From Coptis chinensis (lineage: Eukaryota; Streptophyta; Magnoliopsida; Ranunculales; Ranunculaceae): DNA of 64,000 nucleotides. Made by a program: the position numbers and the translations under genes. Location of the stretch: assembly GCA_015680905.1 (NCBI GenBank), contig JADFTS010000049.1, positions 62,001 to 126,000 of the forward strand. Direction: 5' to 3'. The notes below the pieces were generated by a model that saw nothing but the letters and a program-made list of their open reading frames with translations, had not been told where the DNA came from and did not search any database. Positions within the stretch are counted from its first letter, which is position 1; every line of letters begins with the position of its first letter. Of the stretch, positions 15,801 to 27,500 are shown piece by piece.

Positions 15801-16480
15801 AACGGTTTTTGTGTGGCTTTTTTAATTTGGAATCTCTAGTATAATTTTTTGGACAAAGAATTTAGTTCTTTATTTTTTTATTTTTTTTTTTTTATTAATT
15901 CCAATCTCTTCAGAAAATTGGTGTATTACAACACACATGCTGTATCAAAGATTTTTGTGTTGTTTTTTAAATATGGAATCTCAATTATAATTTTTAGGAC
16001 AGACAATTCAGTTCTCTATTTTTTATTTTTTTTATTAATTCCAATCTCATCAGAAAACTAGTGTATTACAACACACATGTTGTATCAACGATTTTTGTGT
16101 GGTTTTTTCAATATGGAATATCAAGTACAATTTTTAGGGCAAAGAATTCAGTTTTTTTTTTTTCAATTTCGTCCGCAAACTGGTGTATTATAACACACAT
16201 GATGTATCAATGATTTTTGGAAAAAAAAAAATTCAACTATATTTTTGTGGCATTTCTAATACTGAATCACAAGAATAATTTTTAGGACATAAAAGTGAAA
16301 CAATCACCAATTCCAGGCACACATGCAGAAACTAACAAACATGTACTCAAAAAAGTGAAAGTCAGATTGGGCTTCATAAAAGATAAGTTGTTCTTGTACT
16401 TTGTAATAATGAAAGAAAAATAATTCAGAAGGAAATATAAGCAACCAATATTCTTCATCAGGGATCGTTAACGTGAGCAA
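9871..16480. repeat. Second copy of the left block with about 1.9 kb of extra units
   Basis: From 9,871 the sequence follows bases 1-3,400 module for module. The match then jumps: bases after about 3,440 continue as bases after about 15,180 (shared 'tttttatgaggttttttta' and 'aaaaactaaaaaacaagtac'). About 1.9 kb (roughly 13,250-15,170) is thus present only in this copy, which fits unequal exchange within a tandem array. Single-base differences between the copies are scattered but few in the parts compared. Confidence 0.75.
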
Positions 16481-19400
16481 ATTCTTGTAAAACTAACCTG
16501 TAAAATTACACGCCCTAAGTCCAAATGGAGAGATTTCTGAAAAGCAATACAAACTTTTAAAAAGATCCACAAGTTTCTGAAAACAAATCTACGCAACCTA
16601 AAATATTTTAGAATTCAGTTCTCTTTTTTCCCATTTTTTTTAGTAAACTGGTGTATTTACAACACATGTGATATATCAACGGTGTTTGTGTGGATTTTTT
16701 AATATAGAATCTCATGTATAACTTTTAGGACAAAGAATTCAGTTCTCTATTTTTATTTTTATTTTTTTTATTGATTCTAAATTCATCAGAAAACTGGTGT
16801 ATTACAACAAACATGTTGTATCAACAATTTTTGTATCATTTTTTTAATAAGGAATCTCAATTATAATTTTTAGGATAGAGAATTCAGTTCACTATTTTTT
16901 ATTTTTTTCAATTAATTCCAATCTCATCAGAAAACTGGTGTATTACAAAAACATGCTGTATCAACGATTTTTGTTGTTTTTTTTAATATGGAATATCAAG
17001 TATAATTTTTAGGACAAACAATTCATTTTTTTTCCAATTTCGACAACAAACTGGTGTATTATAACACACACATGATGTATCAACAATTTTTGGAAAAAAA
17101 AAAGAGTTTCAACTATTTTTTTTGTGGCTTTTCTAATATTGAATCACAAGAATAATTTTTAAGACATAAAGGTGAAACAATCAGCAATTCCAGGCACACA
17201 TGCAGAAACTATCAAACATTTACTTAAAAAGGTGAAAGTCAGATTGGGCTTGATAAAAGATAAGTTGTTGTTGTACTGCTCAACAATGAAAGAAAAATAA
17301 TTCAAATGGAAATATAAGCAACCAATATTCTTCATCATGGACTGTTAACGTGAGAAAATTCTTGTATATAACTAACCTAGAAAATTCCAAGCCTCAAGTC
17401 CAAATGGAGAGATTTCTTAAAAGCAATACAAACTTCTAAACAGATCCACAAGTTTTTGAAGACAAATCTACGCAACCAAAAATATATTAGAATTCAGTTC
17501 TCTTTTTTCCCATTTTATTTAGCAAACTAGTGTATTTCCAACACAGCTGATGTATCAACGGTTTTTGTGTGGATTTTTTAATTTGGAATCTCTAGTATAA
17601 TTTTTTGGACAAAGAATTTAGTTCTCTATTTGTATTATTTATTTATTTTTATTAATTATAATCTCATCAAAAAATTGGTGTATTTCAACACACATGTTGT
17701 ATCAACGATTTTTGTGTTCTTTTTTTAATATGGAATCTCAATTATAATTTTTAGGACAGAGAATTCAGTTCTCTATTTTTTATTTTTTTTATTAATTCCA
17801 ATCTCATCAGAAAACTTGTGTATTACAACAAACATGTTGTATCAACGATTTTTGTGTGGTTTTTTCAATATGGAATATCAAGTACAATTTTCAAGGCAAA
17901 GAATTCAGTTTTTTTTTTCCAATTTCGTCAGCAAACTAGTGTATTATAACACACATGATGTATCAACGATTTTTGGAAAAAAAAAAGTTTCAACTATTTT
18001 TGTGGCTTTTCTAATTCTGAATCACAAGAATAATTTTTAGGACATAAAAGTGAAACAATCACCAATTCCAGGCACAAATGCAGAAACTAACAAACATGTA
18101 CTCAAAAAAGTGAAAGTCAGATTGGGATTCATAAAAGATAAGTTGTTCTTGTACTTCGTAATAATGAAAGAAAAATAATTCAAAAGGAAATATAAGCAAC
18201 AAATATTCTTCATCAGGGATCGTTAACGTGAGCAAATTCTTGTAAAACTAACCTATAAAATTACAAGCCCCAAGTCCAAATGGAGAGATTTCTGAAAAGC
18301 AATACAAACTTCTAAAAAGATCTACAAGTTTCTGAAAACAAATCTACGCAACCTAAAATATTTTAGAATTCAGTTCTCTTTTTTCCCATTTTTTTTAGCA
18401 AACTGGTGTATTTTCAACACATGTGATGTATCAACGGTTTTTGTGTGGATTTTTTAATATGGAATCTCATGTATAATTTTTAAGACAAAGAATTCAGTTC
18501 TCTATTTTTATTTTTATTTTTTTTTATTAATTCCAAATTCATCAGAAAACTGGTGTATTACAACACACATGTTGTATCAACAATTTTTGTATGGTTTTTT
18601 TAGTATGGAATCTCAATTATAATTTTTAGGATTGAGAATTCGGTTCACTATTTTTTATTTTTTTTTTATTAATTCCAATCTCAACAGAAAATTAGTGTAT
18701 TACAACACACATGCTGTATCAACGATTTTTGTGTGGTTTTCCTAATATGGAATATGAAGTATAATTTTAAGGACAAAGAATTCATTTTTTTTTTTTCAAT
18801 TTCGACAACAAACTGGTGTATTATAACACACATGATCTATCAACGATTTTTAAGAAAAAAAAAAAGAGTTTCAACCAATTTTTTGTGGCTTTTCTAATAT
18901 TGAATCACAAGAATAATTTTTAAGACATAAAGGTGAAACAATCAGCAATTCCAGGCACACATGCAGAAACTATCAAACATTTACTCAAAAAGGTGAAAGT
19001 CAGATTGGGCTTGATAAAAGATAAGTTGTTGTTGTACTGCTCAACAATGAAAGAAAAATAATTCAAATGGAAATATAAGCAACCAATAGTCTTCATCAAG
19101 GACCGTTAGCGTGAGAAAATTCTTGTATATAACTAACCTGGAAAATTACAAGTCTCAAGTCCAAATGGAGAGATTTCTGAAAAGTAATACAAACTTCTAA
19201 ACATATCCACAAGTTTTTGAAAACAAATCTATGCAACCAAAAATATATTAGAATTCAGTTCTCTTTTTTCCCACTTTTTTTAGCAAACTGGTGTATTTAC
19301 AACTCATGTGATGTATCAACGGTTTTTGTGTGGCTTTTTTAATATGGAATCTCAACTATAATTTTTAGCACAAAGAATTTATTTCACTATTTTTATATTT

Positions 19401-20839
19401 TTTTAATTAATTTTAATCTCATCAGAATACTGGTGTATTACAACGCATATGCTGTATCAACGATTTTTGTGAGGTTTTTTTAATATGGAATCTTAATAAT
19501 AATTTTTAGGACGGAGAATTCAGTTCACTATTTTTTTATTTTATTTTTATTAATTCCAATCTCATCAGAAAACAGGTGTATTACAACACACATGCTGCAT
19601 CAACGATTTTTGTGTGGTTTTTTGAATATGGAATATCAAGTATAATTTTTAAAACAAAGAATTCAGTTTTTTTTTTTCAAATTTCGTCAGAAAACTGGTG
19701 TATTATAACACACATGATGTATCAACAGTTTTGGAAAAAAAAATAGTATTAACTGTTTTTTTGTGGCTTTTCTAATATTGAATCACAAGAATAATTTTTA
19801 GGACATAAAGTTGAAACAATCACCAATTCTATGCACACAGGCAGAAACTAACAAACATGTACTCAAAAAGGTGAAAGTCATATTGGGCTTGTTAAAAGAT
19901 TAGTTGTTGTTGTAGTGCTCAACAATAAAAGAAAAATAATTCAAAGGGAAATATAAGCAACAAGTATTCTTTATCAAGGACCGTTAAGGTGAGCAAATTC
20001 TTGTATATAACTAACCTGGAAAATTACAAGCCTCAAGTCCAATTGGAAGAGATTTCTAAAAAGAAATACAAACTTCTAAAAAGATTCATAAGTTTCTGAA
20101 AACAAATCTACACAACCTAAAATATATTAGAATTTAGTTCTCTTTTTTCCCATTTTTTTTAGCAAACTGGTGTATTTACAACACATATTATGTATCAACG
20201 GCTTTTGTGTGGCTTTTTTAATATGGAACATCAAGTATAATTTTTAGGAAAAAGAATTCAGTTCTCTATTTTTTATTTTTTATTTTTTTTAATTCCAGTC
20301 TTATCAAAAAAAAACAGGTGTATTACAACGCACATGCTGTATTAACAATTTTTATGTGGATTTTTTAATATGGAATCATAATAATAATTTTTAGGACAGA
20401 GAATTTACTTCACTATTTTTTTATTATTATTAATAATTTAAATCTCATCAGAAAACTAGTGTATTACAACACACATGCTGTATCAATGATTTTTGTATGG
20501 TTTTTTTCATATGGAATATCAATTATAATTTTTAGGACAAAGAATTCAATTTTTTTTTTTTTCCAATTTCGTCAGAAAACTGGTGTATCCACATGATGTA
20601 TCAACAATTTTTGGGAAAAAAATATATTAACTGATTTTTTATGGCTTTTCAAATATTGAATCAAAAGAATAATTTTTAAGACATTAAAGTGAAACAATCA
20701 CCAATTCCAGGCACACATGCAGAAACTAACAAACATGTACTCAAAAAGGTGAAAGTTCGATTGGGCTTCATAAAAGATAAGTTGTTGTTGTACTTCGTAA
20801 TAATGAAAGAAAAATAACTCAAAAGGAAATATAAGCAAC
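12926..20839. repeat. Regular 880-bp higher-order units
   Basis: Nine consecutive anchor spacings are 875, 885, 880, 879, 877, 878, 883, 878 and 878 bp. Each unit is one long plus three short modules. Within the run, variants recur every second unit: 'ttggaatctctag' in the first short module at about 15,827 and 17,584, and 'cagaaactatcaaacattta' at about 17,203 and 18,962. Both pairs are about 1,757 bp apart, so a two-unit duplication overlies the 880-bp order. Confidence 0.8.
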
Positions 20840-21534
20840 CAATATTCTTCATCAGGGATCGTTAACGTGAGCAAATTCTTGTATATAACTAACCTGTAAA
20901 ATTACAAGCCCCAAGTCCTAATAGAGAGATTTCTGAAAAGCAATCAAAACTTCTAAAAAGATCCACAAGTTTCTGAAAACAAATCTACGCGACCTAAAAT
21001 ATATTAGAATTCAGTTCTCTTTTTTCCCATTTTTTTTAGCAAACTGGTGTATTTACAGCACATGTGATGTATCAATGATTTTTTTGTGGCTTTTTTAATA
21101 TGGAATCTCAAGTATAATTTTTAAGATAAAGAATTCAGTTTTCTTTTATTTTTTTTATTTTTTTTATTAATTCCAATCTCATCAGAAAACTGGTGTATTA
21201 CAACACACATGCTATATCAACGATTTTTGTGTGGTTTTTGACATATGGAATTTCAATTGTAATTTTTAGGACAAAGAATTCAGTTTTTTTTTCCAATTTT
21301 GTTAGCAAACTGGTGTATTATAAAGTTCCAACTATTTTTTTGTGGCTTTTCTAATATCTAATCACAGGAATAATTTTTAGGACATAAAGGTGAAACAATC
21401 AGCAATTCCAGGCACACGTGCAGAAACTAACAAACATGTACTCAAAAAGGTGAAAGTCAGATTGGGTTTGATAAAAGTTGTTGTTGTACTGCTCAACAAT
21501 GAAAGAAAAATAATTCAAATGGAAATATAAGCAA

Positions 21535-24500
21535 CCAATATTCTTCATCAGGGACCATTAACGTGAGAAAATTCTTGTATATAACTAACCTAGAAAATTA
21601 CAAGCCTCAAGTTCCAAATGGAGAGATTTCTGAAAAGCAATATAAACTTCTAAAAAGATTCACAAGTTTCTGAAAACTTCTAAGCAACCTAAAGTATATT
21701 TGAATTCAGTTCTCTTTTTTTCCATTTTTTTTAGCAAACTGGTGTATTTACAACAAATGTGATTTATCAACAGTTTTTGTGTGGCTTTTTAAATATGGGA
21801 TCTCAAGAGTACTTTTTAAGACAAAGAATTCAGTTCTCAATTTTTTTTTTATATATATTTTTTAATTAATTCCAATCTCATCAGAAAACTGGTGTATTAC
21901 AACACACATGCTGTATCAATGATTTTTTGTGTGGTTTTTTTACTATGGAATATCAATTATAATTTTTAGGACAAATAATTCAGTTTTTTTTTTTTTTCCA
22001 ATTTCATTAGCAAACTGGTGTATTATAACACACATGATGTCTCAATATTTTTTGGGGAAAAAAAAGGATCAACTATTTTTTAGTGGCTTTTCAAATATTG
22101 AATTAAAAGAATAATTTTTCGAACATTAAAGTGAAACAATCACTAATTCCAGGCACACATGCAGAAACTAACAAACATGTACTCAAAAAGGTGAAAGTCA
22201 TTTTGGGCTTGATAAAAGATTAGTTGTGGTTGTACTGCTCAACAATAAAAGAAAAATAATTCAAAGGTAAATATAAGCAACCAATATTATTCATCAAGGA
22301 CCGTTAACATGAGTAAATTCTTGTATATAACTAACCTGGAAAATTTCAAGCCTCAAGTCCAAATGGAGAGATTTCTGAAAAGCAATACAAACTTCTCAAC
22401 AGATCCACAAGTTTTTGAAAACAAATCTAAGCAACCAAAAATATATTAGAAATCAGTTCTCTTTTTTCCCATTTTTTTTAGCAAACTGGTGTATTTACAA
22501 CTCATGTGATGTATCAACGGTTTTTGTGTTGCTTTATTAATATGGAATCTCAAGTATAATTTTTACCACAAAGAATTTAGTTCTCTATTTTTTATTTTTT
22601 ATTTTTTTAAAGTAATTCGAACCTCATCAGAAAACTGGTGTATTACAACGCACATGTCGTATCAACGATTTTTGTGTGCTTTTTTTAATATGGAATCTTA
22701 ATAATAATTTTTAGGAAAGAGAATTCAGTTCACTATTTTTTATTTTTTTTTATTAATTCCAATCTCATCAGAAAACAGGTGTATTACAAAACACATGCTG
22801 TATCAACGATTTTTGTGTGGTTTTTTTAATATGGAATATCTAGTATAATTTTTAGGACAAACAATTCATTTTTTTTTTTTTTTTTTTCAAATTTCGTTAG
22901 CAAACTGGTGTATTATAACACATATGATGTATCAACAGTTTTTGGAAAAAAAAAAAGTATTAACTGTTTTTTTTTTTTTTTTTTTTTCTAATATTGAATC
23001 ACAAGAATAATTTTTATGACATAAAGTTGAAACAATCACCAATTACAGTCACACATGCAGAAACTAACAAACATGTACTCAAAAGGTGAAAGTCATATTG
23101 GGCTTCATAAAAGATAAGTTGTTGTTGTATTTCTCAATAATGAAAGAAAAATAATTCAAAAGAAAATATAAGCAACCAATATTCTTCATCAGGGATCGTT
23201 AACGTGAGGAAATTCTTGTATATAACTAACCTGTAAAATTACAAGCCCCTAGTCGAAGTGGAGAGATTTCTGAAAAGCAATACAAACTTCTAAAATGATC
23301 CACAAGTTTCGTAAAGCAAATCTACGCAACTTTAAATATATTAGAATTCAGTTCTCTTTTTTCCCATTTTTTTAGCAAAATGGTGTATTTACAACACATT
23401 TGATGTATCAACGGTTTTTGTGTGGCTTTTTTAATGTGGAATCTCAAGTATAATTTTTAAGACAAAGAATTCAGTTCTCTATTTTTATTTATTATTTTTT
23501 TTTTTATTAATTTCAAATTCATCAGAAAACTGGTGTATTATAACACACATGCTGTATCAACAATTTTTGTGTGGTTTTTTTAATATGGAATCTCAATTAA
23601 AATTTTTAGGACAGAGAATTCGGTTTACTATTTTTTTTTTTTTTTTACTAATTTCAATCTCATCAGAAAAATGGTGTATTACAACACACACGTTGTAGCA
23701 ACGATTTTTGTGTGGTTTTTTTAATATAGAATATAAAGTATAATTTTTAGGACAAAGAATTCAGTTTTTTTTTTTCCAATTTCAAAGCAAAGTGGTGTAT
23801 TATAACAAATATGATGTATCAACGATTTTTTTTAAAAAAAAAAGTTTCAACTATTTTTTTGTGGCTTTTCGAATATTGAATCACAAGAATAATTTTTAGG
23901 ACATAAAGGTGAAACAATCAGCAATTCCAGGCATACATGCAGAAACTAACAAACATTTACTCAAAAAGGTGAAAGTCAGATTGGGCTTGATAAAAGATAA
24001 GTTGTTGTTGTACTGCTCAACAATGAAAGAAAAATAATTCAAATGGAAATATAAGCAACCAATATTCTTCATCAGGTACCGTTAACGTGAGAAAATTCTT
24101 GTATATAACTAACCTGGAAAATTACAAGCCTCAAGTCCAAATGGAGAGATTTCTGAAAAGCAATACAAACTTCTAAAAAGATCCACAAGTCTCTGAAAAC
24201 AAATCTAAGCAACCTAAAGTATATTTGAATTCAGTTCTCTTTTTTCCTATTTTTTTTAGCAAACTGGTGTATTTACAACACATGTGATGTATCAGCAGGT
24301 TTTTTGTGGCTTTTTTAATATGGAATCTTAAGTGTACTTTTTAGGACAAAGAATTCAATTCTCAATTTTTTATTTTTTATGTTTTTTTTTAATTAATTCT
24401 AATCTCATCAAAAAAACTGTGTATTACAACACACATGCTGTATCAATGATTTTTGTGTGGTTTTTTTTAATATGGAATATCAAGTATAATTTTTAGGACA

Positions 24501-27500
24501 AAGAATTCAATTTGTTTTTTTTTTCCAATTTTGTCAGCAAACTGGTGTATTATAACACACATGATGTCTCAACGTTTTTTGGGGAAAAAAAAAGGATCAA
24601 CTATTTTTTTGTTACTTTTCTAATATTAAATCACAAGAATAATTTTTAGGACATAAAGTTGAAACAATCACCAATTCCAGGCACACATGAAGAAACTAAC
24701 AAACATGTACTCAAAAAGGTGAAAGTCATATTGGGATTGATAAAAGATTAGTTGTTGTTGTACTGCTCAACAATAAAAGAAAAATAATTCAAAAGGAAAT
24801 GTAAGCAACCAATATTCTTCATCAAGGGCCGTTAACGTGAGCAAATTCTTGTATATAGCTAACCTGGAAAATTACAAGCCTCAAGTCCAAATGGAGAGAT
24901 TTCTGGAAAGCAATACAAACTTCTAAAAATATTAACAAATTTTTGAAAACAAATCTACGCAACCAAAAATATATTAGAATTCAGTTTTCATTTTTCCCAT
25001 TTTTTTTATTAAACTGGTGTATTTTACAACACATGTGATCTATCAACGGTTTTTGTGTGGCTTTTTTAATATGGAATCTCAAGTATAGTTTTTAGCACAA
25101 AGAATTTAGTTCTCTCTTTTTTTTTTTTTTTTTTTTAATTAATTCTAATCTAATCAGAAAACTGGTGTAGTATAACGTACATGCTGTATCAACGATTTTT
25201 GTGTGGTTTTTTTAATATGGAATCTTAATAATAATTTTTAGGACAGAGAATTCAGTTCACTATTTTATTTTATTTTTTTATTAATTCCAATCTCATCAGA
25301 AAACAGGTGTATTACAATAGACATGCTATATCAACGATTTTTGTCTGGGTTTTTTAATATGGAATATCTAGTACAATTTTTAGGAAAAAGAATTCAGTTT
25401 TTTTTTTTTTTTTCATCATCAAACTGGTGTATTATAACACACATGATGTATCAACAGTTTTTGGAAAAAAAAATAAGTATTAACTGTTTTTTTGTGGCTT
25501 TTCTAATATTGAATCACTAAAATAATTTTTAGGACATAAAGGTGAAACAATCACCAATTCCAGTCACACATGCAGAAACTAACAAACATGCACTCAAAAA
25601 GGTGAAAGTCATATTGGGCTTCATAAAAGATAAGTTGTTGTTGTATTTCTCAATAATGAAAGAAAAATAATTCAAAAGGAAATATAAGCAACCAATATTC
25701 TTCATCAAGGATCGTTAACGTGAGCAAATTATTATATATAACTAACCTGTAAAATTACAATCCCCTATTCAAATGGAGATTTCTGAAAAACAGTACGAAC
25801 TTCTGAAAAGATCCACAAGTTTCTTAAAACAAATCTACCCAACCTAAAATATATTAGAATTCAGTTATCTTTTTTCCCATTTTTTTAGCAAAATGGTGTA
25901 TTTACAACACATTTGATGTATCAACGGTTTTTGTGTGGCTTTTTTAATCTAGAATCTCAAATATAATTTTTAGGACAAAGAATTCAGGTCTCTATTTTTA
26001 TTTTTATTTTTATTTTTTTTTATTAATTTCAAATTCATCAGAAAACTGGTGTATTACAACACACATGCTGTATCAACAATTTTTGTTTGGTTTTTTTTAA
26101 TATGGAATCTTAATTATAATTTTTAGGACAGAGAATTCGGTTTACTATTTTTTTATTTTTTTTATTAATTTCAATCTCATCAGAAAATTGGTGTATTACA
26201 ACACACATGTTGTATCAACGATTTTTGTGTGGTTTTTTTAATATGGAATATCAAGTATAATTTTTAGGACAAAGAATTCGGTTTTTTTTTTTTTTTTTTT
26301 TATTTCGACAGCAAACTGGTGTATTATAACACACATGATGTATCAACGATTTTTGGAAAAAAAAAGTTTCAACTATTTTTTTGTGGCTTTTCTAATATTG
26401 ATTGACAAGAATAATTTTTAGGACATAAAGGTGAAACAATCAGCAATTCCAGGCACACATGCAGAAACTATCAAACATTTACTCAAAAAGGTGAAAGTCA
26501 GATTGGGCTTCATAAAAGATAAGTTGTTGTTATACTACTCAACAATGAAAGAAAAATCATTCAAATGGAAATAGAAGCAACTAATATTCTTCATCAAGGA
26601 CCGTTAACGTGAGAAAATTCATGTATATAACTAACCTGGAAAATTACAAACCTCAAGTCCAAACGGAGATATTTCTGAAAAGCAATACAAACTTCTAAAA
26701 AGATCCACAAGTTTCTAAAAACAAATCTAAGCAACCTAAATTATATTTCAATTCAATTTTCTTTTTTCTCATTTTTTTTTGGCAAACTGGTGTATTTACA
26801 ACACATGTGATGTATCAACAGTTTTTGTGTGGCAATTTTAATGTGGAATCTCAAGTATACTTTTTAGGACAAAGAATTCTGTTCTCAATTTTATTTTATT
26901 TTTATCTTTTCTTTTAATTAATTCCAATCTCATCAGAAAATTGGTGTATTACAACACACATGCTGTATCAATGATTTTTGTGTGGTTTTTTTAATATGGA
27001 ATATCAAGTATAATTTTTAGGACAAAGAATTCAGTTTTTTTTTTTTTCAATTTCTTCAGCAAACTAGTGTATTATAACGCACATGATGTATCAACATTTT
27101 TTGGGGAAAAAAAATGATCAACTATTTTTTTGTGGCTTTTCTAATATTAAATCACAAGAATAATTTTTAGGACATAAAATTGAAACAATCACCAATTCCA
27201 GGCACACATGCAGAAACTAACAAACATGTACTCAAAAAGGTGAAAGTCATATTCGTCTTGATAAAAGATTAGTTGTTGTTGTACTGCTCAATAATAAAAG
27301 AAAAATAATTCAAAGGATAAGGAACCAATATTCTTCATTAAGGACCATTAACGTGAGCAAATTCTTGTATATAACTAACCTGGAAAATTACAACCCTCAA
27401 GTCCAAATTGAGAGATTTCTAAAAAGCAATACAAACTTCTAAAAAGATCAACAAGTTTCTGAAAACAAATCTACGCAACCTAAAATATATTAGAATTCAG

